Part shown: in pieces, positions 8,516 to 17,191 of the stretch
Layout of the letters: every line of letters begins with the position of its first letter
How positions within the stretch are numbered: the first letter of the stretch is position 1
Origin: an uncultured Ruminococcus sp.
GTDB lineage: Bacteria > Bacillota > Clostridia > Oscillospirales > Ruminococcaceae
NCBI GenBank assembly: GCA_945868475.1
Contig: CAMBLM010000003.1
Span: 62,001-126,000, forward strand
Direction: 5' to 3'
Length of the DNA stretch: 64,000 nt
The notes under the pieces: generated by a model
Told to the model about the DNA's origin: nothing
The model's input: the letters and a program-made list of their open reading frames with translations, nothing else
Database searches by the model: none
Made by a program: the position numbers and the translations under genes

Positions 8516-9664
8516 ATGGCTGATAAAAGAGATTACTATGAAGTCCTCGGAGTGAGCAAGACCGCTTCGGAGGACGAGATAAAAAAAGCATACCGACAGC
8601 TTGCTAAGAAATACCACCCTGACCTTAACCCCGGCAATAAAGAAGCCGAGGAAAAGTTCAAGGAAGTAAACGAAGCATACGAAGTGCTGTCCGATGCCGA
8701 TAAAAAGGCGCGCTATGACCAGTTCGGTCATGCAGGCGTTGACCCGTCTTACGGCGGAGGCGGCTACGGCGGCGGTTTCAGCGGCGGATTTACCGATATG
8801 GGCGACATCGGAGATATCTTCAACAGCTTTTTCGGCGGCGGATTCGGCGGAAGCTCCAGAGCTAACCCGAACGCTCCGAGAAGAGGTCAGGATATCGAAA
8901 CGGAAGTTACCATCAATTTTATAGACGCCTGCAATGGCAAGGAAGTTGAGATCAACCTCAACCGTCTTGAAACATGCCCCGATTGTCACGGCACGGGTGC
9001 AGCGGCAGGTTCTTCATCCGAAACCTGTCCTGACTGTCACGGTACAGGTCAGGTCAAGGTCACACAGAGAACTCCGTTCGGCATGATATCCTCACAGAAG
9101 CCTTGTACAAAGTGCGGAGGAAAGGGTAAGGTCATCACCAATCCTTGTCCGAAGTGCCGCGGCAACGGCAGAGTGAACGTTTCGAGAAAGATATCCGTAA
9201 ATATTGTTGCAGGTATCGACGACGGTCAGACAATGCAGGTAAGAGGTCAGGGTAACGCAGGTGCGAACGGCGGTCCGAACGGCGATCTCCATGTACTCGT
9301 AAATGTTCGTCCTGACCCGATATTCGAGCGTGACGGTTATGATATCCATACCGAAGTACCTATCACATATATGCAGGCAGTTCTCGGCGATGAGATCATC
9401 GTTCCGACTATCGACGGCAAGGTAAAATATACTATCCCCGAGGGAACTCAGAACGGCGCAACATTCCGTTTCAAGGGCAAGGGCGTGAAGAAGATCAACC
9501 GCTCCGACCGCGGCGACCAGTATGTTCACGTCAATATCGAAGTTCCGAAGAACCTTTCCAAGAAGCAGAAAGACCTGCTTAAAGAGTTTGAAAGCTCCCT
9601 TTCGGACGCAAACTACAACAAGCGCAAGAATTTCTTTGACCGCATTAAGGAAGCGTTTAAATAA
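8516..9664 (+). CDS. dnaJ: Chaperone protein DnaJ (Hsp40, type I)
   Basis: 382 residues. J domain at residues 5-70 with the HPD motif ([10 protein letters not shown]), a Gly/Phe-rich linker ([13 protein letters not shown]), four zinc-binding CxxCxGxG repeats (CPDCHGTG twice, [16 protein letters not shown]) and the C-terminal substrate-binding domains. It delivers substrates to DnaK and stimulates its ATPase. GGAGG is 7 bases before the ATG. Last gene of the heat-shock operon; its stop codon directly abuts an AATTCGG repeat array. Confidence 0.97.
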   Translation: MADKRDYYEVLGVSKTASEDEIKKAYRQLAKKYHPDLNPGNKEAEEKFKEVNEAYEVLSDADKKARYDQFGHAGVDPSYGGGGYGGGFSGGFTDMGDIGDIFNSFFGGGFGGSSRANPNAPRRGQDIETEVTINFIDACNGKEVEINLNRLETCPDCHGTGAAAGSSSETCPDCHGTGQVKVTQRTPFGMISSQKPCTKCGGKGKVITNPCPKCRGNGRVNVSRKISVNIVAGIDDGQTMQVRGQGNAGANGGPNGDLHVLVNVRPDPIFERDGYDIHTEVPITYMQAVLGDEIIVPTIDGKVKYTIPEGTQNGATFRFKGKGVKKINRSDRGDQYVHVNIEVPKNLSKKQKDLLKEFESSLSDANYNKRKNFFDRIKEAFK

Positions 9665-9977
9665 ATTCGGAATTCGGAATTCGGAATTATTTTTGCTCCG
9701 CAAATTACCGCAAATCGTTGGGGACGGTGTTCCCATCCCGCGCATAAACGAACACCCCTGTTTTTAGCTGATAAAAACAGGGGTGTTTTGCTATATGATA
9801 AACTTCAAAGAAATATGCGCCCAAAACCGTGGACGCGATTCGGGACGGGCGGACACGTCCTCTACAGAATTATCGCAAAAAATCGCGCAAAAAGGGCGGA
9901 TGTATGATCCGCCCAATAGTTTTTATAGTACGCCAACGGGATTTAATAATTCCGCATTCCGAATTCCTAATTCCGAA
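9664..9977. other. Repeat-rich intergenic region after dnaJ
   Basis: Starts with tandem AATTCGG units (9664-9690) and the motif ATTTTTGCTCCGCAAATTACCG, followed by the terminator at 9751-9790, two GC-rich inverted words (GGGACGGGCGGACACGTCC near 9851; GGGCGGATGTATGATCCGCCC near 9894) and a second repeat array at 9945-9979. No credible gene. The same words surround the lipoprotein gene at 24-25.6 kb. Confidence 0.6.
9751..9790 (+). terminator. Bidirectional terminator between dnaJ and comFB
   Basis: AACACCCCTGTTTTTA pairs with TAAAAACAGGGGTGTT, loop GCTGA; a T-rich tail follows on the plus strand. Confidence 0.8.
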
Positions 9978-9979
9978 TT
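9945..9979. repeat. AATTCCGAATT/CGCATT repeat array supplying the comFB stop codon
   Basis: AATAATTCCGCATTCCGAATTCCTAATTCCGAATT. The TTA at 9978-9980, the reverse complement of TAA, is both the end of the array and the stop codon of the minus-strand gene. Confidence 0.7.
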
Positions 9980-10247
9980 AGGTCTTGTGGTGTTTCGGTG
10001 AGGAACTTACAACGCTGATAGCCTTTGCAACTGCAATGTCTATATCAACGGAATTCTGCATTTTGGAGCTGTCTATCCTGCCGAAAAGCTCTCCCTTTGC
10101 GGAGTTGACGTACTTCGGCGGAATGCTGTTCAATGCATAAGCAAGCATATCCTGACGACATTCATTGCATTTGCAGCAATCGCAGTCCTTTAACTGGAGA
10201 TCAAGCTTTTCCGAGATGATTTTTTCCATTATATTTACAACTGCCAT
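9978..10247 (-). CDS. Late competence protein ComFB family
   Basis: 89 residues. It matches the ComFB family: DLQLKDCDCCKCNECRQDMLAYALNSIPPKYVNSAKGE contains the conserved Cys cluster (CDCCKCNEC) and the Y-A-L-N-x-x-P-P-K-Y segment. In Bacillus the gene sits in the comF operon, but the protein is not essential for transformation; cyanobacterial ComFB proteins have been reported to bind cyclic nucleotides. The Cys cluster suggests metal binding. It follows the cellobiose 2-epimerase gene by 27 bases and is probably cotranscribed with it. No comFA or comFC nearby. Confidence 0.8.
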   Translation of the reverse strand: MAVVNIMEKIISEKLDLQLKDCDCCKCNECRQDMLAYALNSIPPKYVNSAKGELFGRIDSSKMQNSVDIDIAVAKAISVVSSSPKHHKT

Positions 10248-10274
10248 ATTTGTAAGCCCTCTCTTCTTTCAGCG

Positions 10275-11441
10275 TCAGAAATTTCTGTTCATTATTTCAA
10301 GGCACATTCTTCCGTTGTGATACGGGCATTTCCACGGGTTGACCATTTCAACGGTCTGCATAGGCTTGCCCTCGTGGTCAACTTCGCCCCACCATTCGGA
10401 GTTTTCGCGGCTGTCGGTCTGGTATTTCTTTATCCAGTCCATTGTTTCTTCAGCTGCTTTGAGGTACTTCCTGTCGCCGCTCTGCATATATGCATTGGTA
10501 AAGCCTACGACTGTTTCTGCCTGGACCCACCATACGCGCTTGCCGTCGATCTTGTCGCCGTCACGCTCGTTGTTGAGCGCACCGTCAACGAATGCGATGT
10601 TGTAGATGTTTTCTGCAATGCGCAGGTCGATGTTCCTCCATTCTGCTTCAAGCTCTCTGTCGCCGATAACTTCGCAAGCTCTGTCGATAAGCCATGTTGC
10701 TTCGATATCGTGACCGTAGGAGTGGATATCGCCGAGGACGTTCATCTCTCTGTCGAAGAAAACGAGCAGCTTGTTGTTCTTGCTGTCGAAGATCTTGTTC
10801 TTGGTTACGCCGAGGAGGAACATGAGGCGCTTGCGGACTTTTTCGTTTCCGTCAGCTTCGAGGAGAACCGTATAAGCTTCGATAAGATGAAGAACATTGT
10901 TCATCGTCTTTGAAGCGTCGATTCCGTTTTCGGAAAGAACATCGTTCTTTGCAGGCTTCCAATCTCTTGAAAAGGCTTCAACGTAGCCGATATCGTCGAG
11001 AGTTTTGGTTTCGATAGTGTTGAAAAGCTCATAAGCGAGCGCAAGTGCCTCCTTGTTGCCGCTTGCGATGTAGTAAGCGGAGAGAGCATAGATAGCGAAA
11101 GCCTGATTGTATGTATGCTTCATATCGTCCGAAGCCTTGCCGTCAAAGGTCATCATATAGTAAACGCCGCCGTGTTCCTTATCGTAGCAATAGTCGCGGA
11201 GAAATTCATAAGCGTGTTCTGCATTGTCAAGGAGCTGCTGCTCGCCGAGTGCTCTGTAAGCGGAAGAATAGAACCAAAGGATTCGCGAATTGAGGATAAC
11301 GCCCTTGTCGGCTTTCTTGTCAACGTTGAGGTCATTGTCCATAAATCCGTAAAATCCGCCGTTTTCATCGTCACGGAGCTTGTTCCAGAACGGGATTATC
11401 TTTTTGGTGAGTATGTCTTTGCATTCATTTTTGAGATCCAT
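10275..11441 (-). CDS. Cellobiose 2-epimerase
   Basis: 388 residues, an (alpha/alpha)6-barrel enzyme of the N-acylglucosamine 2-epimerase superfamily, very similar along its length to R. albus cellobiose 2-epimerase as I remember it: IIPFWNKLRDDENGGFYG, KADKGVIL, SRILWFYS, HTYNQAFAIYALS, HSYGHDIEATW (His240, His244), VWWVQAE and WKCPYHNGRMC (His375). The paired His residues are the expected acid/base catalysts. It converts cellobiose to 4-O-beta-glucosyl-mannose and mannobiose to mannosyl-glucose, which a GH130 phosphorylase can cleave; a GH130 gene lies about 8 kb away. No signal peptide. GGAGG is 10 bases before the ATG. Confidence 0.92.
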   Translation of the reverse strand: MDLKNECKDILTKKIIPFWNKLRDDENGGFYGFMDNDLNVDKKADKGVILNSRILWFYSSAYRALGEQQLLDNAEHAYEFLRDYCYDKEHGGVYYMMTFDGKASDDMKHTYNQAFAIYALSAYYIASGNKEALALAYELFNTIETKTLDDIGYVEAFSRDWKPAKNDVLSENGIDASKTMNNVLHLIEAYTVLLEADGNEKVRKRLMFLLGVTKNKIFDSKNNKLLVFFDREMNVLGDIHSYGHDIEATWLIDRACEVIGDRELEAEWRNIDLRIAENIYNIAFVDGALNNERDGDKIDGKRVWWVQAETVVGFTNAYMQSGDRKYLKAAEETMDWIKKYQTDSRENSEWWGEVDHEGKPMQTVEMVNPWKCPYHNGRMCLEIMNRNF

Positions 11442-11467
11442 ATAAATACTTCCTCCGAATCAAATTG

Positions 11468-11494
11468 GGAAAAGCCGATCTAAGTCTGACCGGC
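11468..11494 (-). terminator. Terminator after secA
   Basis: On the minus strand GCCGGTC and GATCGGC pair (one G-T), loop AGACTTA, followed by TTTTCCC. Confidence 0.55.
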
Positions 11495-11546
11495 GTCCCG
11501 CTGTGCATCTCAGAAAGCCGTATTTCCGCGGTTTTTGAGTGAAAAA

Positions 11547-14288
11547 TTACTTTAATCCGCTTCCGCAGCAGTTCTTGTACTTTTTGCCGCTTCCGCATGG
11601 GCAGGGATCGTTTCTGCCGATCTTTTTGCCTGCTTTTTTAGGCGTATTTGCAAGCGAACCGTCACCCGAGGTCTGTGTAGGCTCTGCAACACGCTCTCTC
11701 TGAGGAGCCTGACCGTTGTTTACCTGAATTGTGAAGAGCAGACGGATAGTTTCCTCGCGAATGGATTCGACCATTGCGTCAAACATCTCGAAGCCCTCGA
11801 AACGATACTCGACAACAGGGTTTTTCTGACCGTAGGAACGGAGAACGATACCCTTTCTGAGTTCTTCCATATCATCGATATGAGCCATCCACTTGATATC
11901 AACGACTTTGAGGAGGATAACTCTTTCAAGCTCACGGAGAACCTCCGAGCCGATCTTTTCTTCCTTGGTCTTGTAGAAGTCGAGTGCTCTTGTGGTGAGT
12001 TTTTCCTTTATCTGATCCTTTGTGACTTCAGCAAGCTCTTCGGTCGTGTAGCGGAAGTCGTCCGTAACGGTGAAAAGACCCATAAAGCGGTCGCGAAGAC
12101 CTGCGAGGTTCCAGTCATCGTGAACATTGTCATCGATAAGGTACTGGTCAACGGTTTCGCTTATCATATCGCTTATCATCTTGAGAGTATATTCGTGGAT
12201 ATCCTCGCCGCTGAGAACTTTTTCTCTCTGGCTGTAGATGATCTCACGCTGTGCGGACATAACATCGTCGTAGTTGAGGACGTTCTTTCTGATAGCGAAG
12301 TTTCTGCCCTCGACCTTTTTCTGCGAAGATTCGATGATCTTGGTGAGCATCTTTGCTTCGATAGGCATATCTTCCTCAACTTTGAGGGTGTCCATCATAG
12401 CTGTTATTCTGTCGCCGCCGAAAAGACGCATAAGGTCGTCTTCGAGGGAGAGGAAGAAACGGCTCTCGCCGACGTCGCCCTGACGTCCCGCACGTCCTCG
12501 GAGCTGGTTGTCGATACGTCTTGATTCGTGACGTTCCGTACCGAGGATATAAAGGCCGCCTGCTTCCTTGACTTTTTCAGCCTTTTCCTTTACTTCCGCA
12601 TCATATTTTGCATAAAGCTCACGGTAGACCTTTCTTGCTTCGAGGATCTCCTCGTCCTGTGTATCGGCGTAGCTTACAGCTTCGCTGATGACTTCTTCTT
12701 CCATGCCGCGCTTTTTCATATCAGCCTTTGCGAGGAATTCAGCGTTACCGCCGAGGATGATATCAGTTCCTCGTCCTGCCATGTTCGTGGCAATGGTAAC
12801 TGCGCCGAACTGACCTGCCTGAGCAACGATCTCAGCTTCCTTTTCATGCTGCTTGGCGTTGAGGACATTGTGCTTGATGCCTGCGCGCTTGAGCATTGCG
12901 GAGAGCTTTTCGGATTTTTCGATAGAGATCGTACCGACGAGAACAGGCTGACCCTTTGCGTGACATTCTTCGATCTGACGGATAGCGGCCTTGAACTTGC
13001 CGTTCTCGGTCTTGAAGATAACATCGGGGTGGTCGATTCTCTGAACGGGACGGTTTGTAGGTATCTCGACAACGTCGAGCTTGTAAATTTCCTTGAATTC
13101 TTCCTGCTCTGTGATGGCAGTACCTGTCATACCGGAGAGCTTGTTGTAAAGACGGAAGTAGTTCTGGAAAGTGATGCTTGCGAGAGTCTTGGACTCGTGA
13201 GCGACCTTAACGCCTTCCTTTGCCTCGATAGCCTGATGAAGACCATCATTGAAACGACGTCCCATCATAAGACGGCCTGTGAATTCGTCAACGATGATAA
13301 CTTCGCCGTCCTTGACAACGTAGTCGATATCGTTCTTCATACAGCCGTTGGCTTTGAGTGCCTGATTGATATGGTGAAGAAGCGTCGAATTGTCAGCGTC
13401 GAAGAGGTTCTCAACGCCGAAGTATTTTTCAGCCTTTTTAACGCCCTGACGGGTGATAGTAGCTGTCTTTGCCTTTTCATCGATAATGTAGTCGCTGTTT
13501 TCGGAGTTTTCTTCCTGATCGACCTTATCGTCCATTTCAACAACGGTGTAAGGTTTGAGCGTTTTGGCGAACTTGTCAGCCTTGGTGTAAAGCTCAGTGG
13601 ACTTGTCGCCTCTGCCGCTGATGATAAGAGGGGTTCTTGCTTCATCGATGAGGATCGAGTCAACTTCATCGACGATAGCGAAAGCGTGACCTCTCTGTAC
13701 CTTTTCCTTCATGTAAATTACCATGTTGTCACGGAGGTAGTCGAAACCGAATTCGTTGTTCGTACCATAAGTGATATCGCAGTTGTAAGCTTCACGGCGC
13801 TGGTCATTGTTGAGCTCGTGGAGGATACAGCCGATAGTAAGTCCGAGGTAGCGGAAAACTTTTCCCATTTCTTCGGACTGATATTTAGCGAGGTAGTCAT
13901 TTACCGTAACAACGTGAACGCCCTTGCCCGGGAGCGCATTAAGATAAGCTGCGCAGCAGGCAACGAGAGTTTTACCTTCACCTGTTTTCATCTCGGCGAT
14001 ACGTCCCTGGGTAAGAACGATAGCACCGATTATCTGAACGGGGTAAGGCTTCTTTCCGAGGACACGCCAAGCAGCCTCACGGACCGTTGCGAGAGCCTCG
14101 GGGAGAATATCGTCAACGGTTTCGCCGTTAGCGATACGCTCTTTGAAAACATTGGTCTGCGCTTTGAGAGTTTCCTCCGACATTGCGGCATAATCATCTT
14201 CAAGTGCAAGAACTTTATTCTTAATAGGTTCTATCTTAGCAAGCTCACGCTTACTGTAGCTGCCAAAAAGACCGTCAAACATACCCAT
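11547..14288 (-). CDS. secA: Preprotein translocase ATPase SecA
   Basis: 913 residues. Walker A MKTGEGKT with the following VACCAAYL, Walker [21 protein letters not shown], preprotein cross-linking domain, second nucleotide-binding domain with [10 protein letters not shown] and [10 protein letters not shown], helical scaffold, and a C-terminal zinc finger [13 protein letters not shown]. It drives Sec-dependent export. I use the ATG at 14288 ([10 protein letters not shown]): AAAGGTGG lies 10 bases upstream, while an in-frame ATG at 14297 is too close to it and the one at 14363 has no ribosome binding site. Confidence 0.96.
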   Translation of the reverse strand: MGMFDGLFGSYSKRELAKIEPIKNKVLALEDDYAAMSEETLKAQTNVFKERIANGETVDDILPEALATVREAAWRVLGKKPYPVQIIGAIVLTQGRIAEMKTGEGKTLVACCAAYLNALPGKGVHVVTVNDYLAKYQSEEMGKVFRYLGLTIGCILHELNNDQRREAYNCDITYGTNNEFGFDYLRDNMVIYMKEKVQRGHAFAIVDEVDSILIDEARTPLIISGRGDKSTELYTKADKFAKTLKPYTVVEMDDKVDQEENSENSDYIIDEKAKTATITRQGVKKAEKYFGVENLFDADNSTLLHHINQALKANGCMKNDIDYVVKDGEVIIVDEFTGRLMMGRRFNDGLHQAIEAKEGVKVAHESKTLASITFQNYFRLYNKLSGMTGTAITEQEEFKEIYKLDVVEIPTNRPVQRIDHPDVIFKTENGKFKAAIRQIEECHAKGQPVLVGTISIEKSEKLSAMLKRAGIKHNVLNAKQHEKEAEIVAQAGQFGAVTIATNMAGRGTDIILGGNAEFLAKADMKKRGMEEEVISEAVSYADTQDEEILEARKVYRELYAKYDAEVKEKAEKVKEAGGLYILGTERHESRRIDNQLRGRAGRQGDVGESRFFLSLEDDLMRLFGGDRITAMMDTLKVEEDMPIEAKMLTKIIESSQKKVEGRNFAIRKNVLNYDDVMSAQREIIYSQREKVLSGEDIHEYTLKMISDMISETVDQYLIDDNVHDDWNLAGLRDRFMGLFTVTDDFRYTTEELAEVTKDQIKEKLTTRALDFYKTKEEKIGSEVLRELERVILLKVVDIKWMAHIDDMEELRKGIVLRSYGQKNPVVEYRFEGFEMFDAMVESIREETIRLLFTIQVNNGQAPQRERVAEPTQTSGDGSLANTPKKAGKKIGRNDPCPCGSGKKYKNCCGSGLK

Positions 14289-14428
14289 TATAGACATTCC
14301 ACCTTTAAATTCATTTGGACTTCCAAAAAACCTTTCACGGCAGCGTAATTGCGTCAACTTCATTCTGTCCGTGCTTCAATATTCTGAACGACCATAAATA
14401 TACTATATAAATATTAATATACTCTTAA

Positions 14429-14457
14429 ATTATATAACAAAACCGCGGTTTTGTCAA
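14429..14457 (-). promoter_or_regulatory. Promoter of secA
   Basis: Minus strand TTGACA (14457-14452), 17-bp spacer, TATAAT (14434-14429). The spacer contains the perfect palindrome at 14437-14454. Confidence 0.75.
14437..14454. promoter_or_regulatory. 18-bp perfect palindrome in the secA promoter (operator candidate)
   Basis: ACAAAACCGCGGTTTTGT fills the spacer and overlaps the -35 box. A symmetrical site in this position would suit repression by a dimeric regulator; no regulator is known from the sequence. Confidence 0.5.
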
Positions 14458-14528
14458 TGGTTATTTACATCTTATTTCGTTTCATATTTTGTGATAAGTG
14501 CTATAATTGGTTGGACGGAAAAATGCTC

Positions 14529-14557
14529 TTGAAATAATACCTATAATATGCTATAAT
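14529..14557 (+). promoter_or_regulatory. Promoter of the metY-type gene
   Basis: TTGAAA (14529-14534), 17-bp spacer, TATAAT (14552-14557). Inverted repeat TAATACC (14535-14541) / GGTATTA (14563-14569) straddles the -10 box and may be an operator. Confidence 0.7.
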
Positions 14558-14602
14558 TAATGGGTATTACTATGACAATTACCTTAACGGGAGGAATTTT
14601 AA

Positions 14603-15889
14603 ATGAAAGAAATGAGCAAGGACGCAAAGATCGAAACCAAGTGTCTTCACGCAGGCTATTCGCCAAAGAACGGCGAACCGCGCGTTGTGCCTATTGTACA
14701 GAGCACGACTTATGTCTATGATTCTACTGACGATGTAGCCGCTGTTTTTGACGACCCCACAAAGAGCCTTATCTACTCACGTTTTGAGAATCCCACCACC
14801 GACGCAGTCGAAAAGAAGATAGCCGCTCTCGAGGGCGGTGTTGCCGCTATGTGTACATCAAGCGGTCAGGCAGCTTCGCTCCTGTCTATCCTCAACATTC
14901 TCGAAGCAGGCGACAGCTTCATTGCATCTTCCGCAATCTACGGCGGAACTATCAACCTCTTCGGCGTAACGCTCAAAAGAATGGGCATCGAGTGTATATG
15001 GGTGAACTGCGATGCGAGCGAGGACGAGATCAACGCTGCGTTCAAGGATAACACAAAGGCCGTTTTTGGCGAAACTATCGCAAACCCTGCGCTTAATGTA
15101 TTTGATATCGAAAAATGGGCAAACTGCGCTCACGCACATGGCGTTCCGCTCATCGTTGACAATACATTCGCAACGCCTATCCTTTGCAGACCTATCGAAT
15201 GGGGCGCAGATATCGTTATCCACTCCACCTCGAAATATATGGACGGCCATGCGATCCAGGTCGGCGGTGTTATCGTTGACAGCGGCAAATTCAATTGGGC
15301 AAACGGAAAGTTCCCATGCATGACCGAACCCGATGAAAGCTATCACGGACTTGTTTATACCAAGCAGTACCCTGCCGCACCGTATATTACAAAGGCAAGG
15401 ATGCAGCTTATGCGTGACTTCGGCTGCTATCCCGCAGCAAATTCATCGTTCCTGCTCAACCTCGGACTGGAAACACTCGCAGTGAGAATGCCGAAGTATT
15501 GCGAGAACGCACTCAAAGTCGCAAAGTTCCTCCGGACGAGCGATAAGGTCGAGAGCGTGTTCTATCCTGCACTTGAGGGCAACAAATATAAAGCACTCGC
15601 AGACAAGTATCTTCCGCTCGGTACAAGCGGCGTAATTTCCGTTTCCATAAAGGGCGGCAGAGATAACGCAGTGAAGTTTATGGACAGCTTAAAGCTCGCA
15701 TCGAACGAAGTACACGTTGCCGATATCCGTACCTGCGTACTTCATCCTGCGTCCGCAACTCACAGACAGCTCACCGATGAACAGCTTGCCGCAGCAGGCA
15801 TCGACGGCGGACTTATCCGTCTTTCGGTCGGACTTGAAAATGTTGACGATATCATCGCAGATGTAAAGCAGGCGCTGGACAATATTTAA
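14603..15889 (+). CDS. O-acetylhomoserine sulfhydrylase (Cys/Met metabolism PLP enzyme)
   Basis: 428 residues, in the length range of MetY. Visible motifs: TKCLHAGY, PIVQSTTYVYDS, YSRFENPTTDAVEKKIAALEGG, SSGQAA, VDNTFATP and the PLP lysine in HSTSKYMDGH (Lys211). The insertion around TEPDESYHGLVY is typical of O-acetylhomoserine sulfhydrylases and absent from shorter cystathionine gamma-synthases. It makes homocysteine (or methionine) from O-acetylhomoserine and sulfide or methanethiol. Methionine gamma-lyase is the alternative. Monocistronic with its own promoter; GGGAGG upstream of the ATG. Confidence 0.85.
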   Translation: MKEMSKDAKIETKCLHAGYSPKNGEPRVVPIVQSTTYVYDSTDDVAAVFDDPTKSLIYSRFENPTTDAVEKKIAALEGGVAAMCTSSGQAASLLSILNILEAGDSFIASSAIYGGTINLFGVTLKRMGIECIWVNCDASEDEINAAFKDNTKAVFGETIANPALNVFDIEKWANCAHAHGVPLIVDNTFATPILCRPIEWGADIVIHSTSKYMDGHAIQVGGVIVDSGKFNWANGKFPCMTEPDESYHGLVYTKQYPAAPYITKARMQLMRDFGCYPAANSSFLLNLGLETLAVRMPKYCENALKVAKFLRTSDKVESVFYPALEGNKYKALADKYLPLGTSGVISVSIKGGRDNAVKFMDSLKLASNEVHVADIRTCVLHPASATHRQLTDEQLAAAGIDGGLIRLSVGLENVDDIIADVKQALDNI

Positions 15890-15919
15890 TGCGTAATGCG
15901 TAATTCGTAATGCGTAATC
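15887..15919. repeat. TAATGCG/TAATTCG repeat array at the metY-type stop codon
   Basis: Four direct units of TAATGCG or TAATTCG; the first TAA is the stop codon of the preceding gene. Confidence 0.7.
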
Positions 15920-15934
15920 AGTAACAACTAAAAA

Positions 15935-16020
15935 GGCGCAATTCACATTCAAAAAGTTAAACAGAACGTGAAAAATCGGTCTGTAAACCTAAGAAATGTG
16001 AATTGCGCCAATTCTGTTTT
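15935..16020 (+). terminator. Long-stem terminator after the metY-type gene
   Basis: GGCGCAATTCACATT (15935-15949) and AATGTGAATTGCGCC (15995-16009) form a perfect 15-bp stem, loop 45 bases, followed by AATTCTGTTTTCTT. A similar GCGCAGTTCAC stem occurs at 22206-22275. Confidence 0.7.
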
Positions 16021-16029
16021 CTTAAAACA

Positions 16030-16262
16030 AACTTTCCGCGGCATGAAATGCGCAGAGCGAAAGTGATAAGCATTTTATGCCGACAGGATATGAATTGCAG
16101 TTTATCTTTTAGCGTTCAAATCATAAAATCCCTTTTCGACAGTCTGAGTTTCAAATTTTGTGTTTGAAACTATCCGCAAGTGGCTGAACAGACGCAAGAA
16201 GTAAAACAAGGCAGCACAGCACAAAAAACACGCAGAGTTGCAGCTCTGCGTGTTTTCTTTTT
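16030..16262 (+). ncRNA. Candidate structured noncoding RNA
   Basis: No credible ORF, but ordered stems: CGGCATGAAATGC/GCATTTTATGCCG (16039-16082), then a likely three-way junction closed by GTCTG (16142-16146)/CAGAC (16189-16193) enclosing GTTTCAAA/TTTGAAAC and a small CC/GG hairpin, and finally a perfect terminator at 16226-16262. I do not recognise it as 6S, SRP, tmRNA or RNase P RNA. It could be a free-standing sRNA or merely decayed sequence ending in a terminator. Confidence 0.35.
16226..16262 (+). terminator. Strong intrinsic terminator
   Basis: AAAACACGCAGAG, loop TTGCAG, CTCTGCGTGTTTT, then CTTTTT. No protein gene directly upstream uses it. Confidence 0.85.
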
Positions 16263-16466
16263 GGTGAATTTAGTGGGTTCATCAACTATTCATTTCTGTG
16301 ATCATATATCACAGAAATATAGTATTGTCAAGAACTTTGAATTTATTCCATAGAATAGGATCAGACACTGTTTTATTGAATATTGTAAAAATGTTATCAA
16401 AAAGGCGAAGATATAGAATCCGTTCCTACAAAAGCAGAATTTTCAGCGTAAACTCCCGAATCGAAA

Positions 16467-16500
16467 ATAATTCCGCATTCCGAATTCATAATTCCGAATT
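16467..16500. repeat. CGCATTCCGAATT repeat array at the PHP gene stop codon
   Basis: AATAATTCCGCATTCCGAATTCATAATTCCGAATT ends exactly where the stop codon (TTA on plus) of the minus-strand gene begins. The words match those at 9945 and 25594. Confidence 0.7.
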
Positions 16501-17190
16501 TTACTTAATGTTTCCCTCCAAAAGCGTTATCTTTCTGCTTAAAACCGCATTTTTGTAGTCAAGATAAGACTTTATCGGCGTTTCTGTAAGTATTCCGCCG
16601 CCGAAGTATCTTTCGGTCGTGCTGTGTGAGTCCGAGCCTGCCGTTTCGGGGAGATCGTACCACTCGGCGTAGGTCTTGGCGCGCTTATTGAATTCTTTGT
16701 TGAAGTGCGAAGCGTTGATGACTTCGATAGCATCAACATTGTGCGGACAGAGCGTGAAACGCTTGATATAGTCAACATCGCGGAACGGGTGCGCCTGAAC
16801 AACGAAAAATCCGCAGCTTCGGCAGTAGTTGAGAACGTCCGTTATCTCATAGTTCACGTCAAGAATGTTTCCGTTTTCGATGAGCCACTGCTTGTCAGCA
16901 CCGTAGATGAGAAAATCCGCGCCATAAAAGGTGTATTCAACGCCGAAAAATACGTCCAAGCCTATCTTGTCACCGTGCGCCTTTGCATTTTCATAGCCTT
17001 TGCAGTAAAGCTCGATACGGTCTTTCCATGGAAGATCGCGCGGAACGGCAGAGTTGCCGTTGAAAAAATGGTCGGTGACAAAAATCCCGTCATAACCCTC
17101 GTCTTTATATTTCTGCGCCATTTCTGCACCCGTTGACATCCCGCAGCCGCTCGCTTCGGAGGTGTGGCAGTGAGTTTCGTATTTGTACAT
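16501..17190 (-). CDS. PHP-domain phosphoesterase
   Basis: 229 residues. N-terminal HxH metal motif (YETHCHTSEASGCG), FVTDHFF, a conserved Glu in FFGVEYTF, VQAHPFR and GSDSHS, the metal-binding set of the polymerase and histidinol phosphatase fold. It is a stand-alone, probably cytoplasmic, metal-dependent phosphoesterase; the substrate is unknown. I start at the ATG at 17190 (MYKYETHCH) with AAGGAAG upstream; longer starts would run into the preceding gene. The pepV-type gene ends 1 base before it, so the two are translationally coupled. Confidence 0.85.
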   Translation of the reverse strand: MYKYETHCHTSEASGCGMSTGAEMAQKYKDEGYDGIFVTDHFFNGNSAVPRDLPWKDRIELYCKGYENAKAHGDKIGLDVFFGVEYTFYGADFLIYGADKQWLIENGNILDVNYEITDVLNYCRSCGFFVVQAHPFRDVDYIKRFTLCPHNVDAIEVINASHFNKEFNKRAKTYAEWYDLPETAGSDSHSTTERYFGGGILTETPIKSYLDYKNAVLSRKITLLEGNIK

Positions 17191-17191
17191 T

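Noticed and set aside
9664-9979. Possible CRISPR-like array because of repeated AATTCGG units
   Set aside because: Units are 7 bp tandem without spacers of uniform length and no cas genes are nearby.
12528-14348. A 606-codon open frame on the plus strand opposite secA
   Set aside because: It lacks a ribosome binding site and recognisable domains, is rich in Cys, Phe and Ser as expected from the reverse frame of secA, and secA is certain.
16110-16125. GTTCAAATC that looks like the T-arm loop of a tRNA
   Set aside because: The flanking bases do not form the 5-bp T stem and no acceptor, D or anticodon arms can be placed around it.
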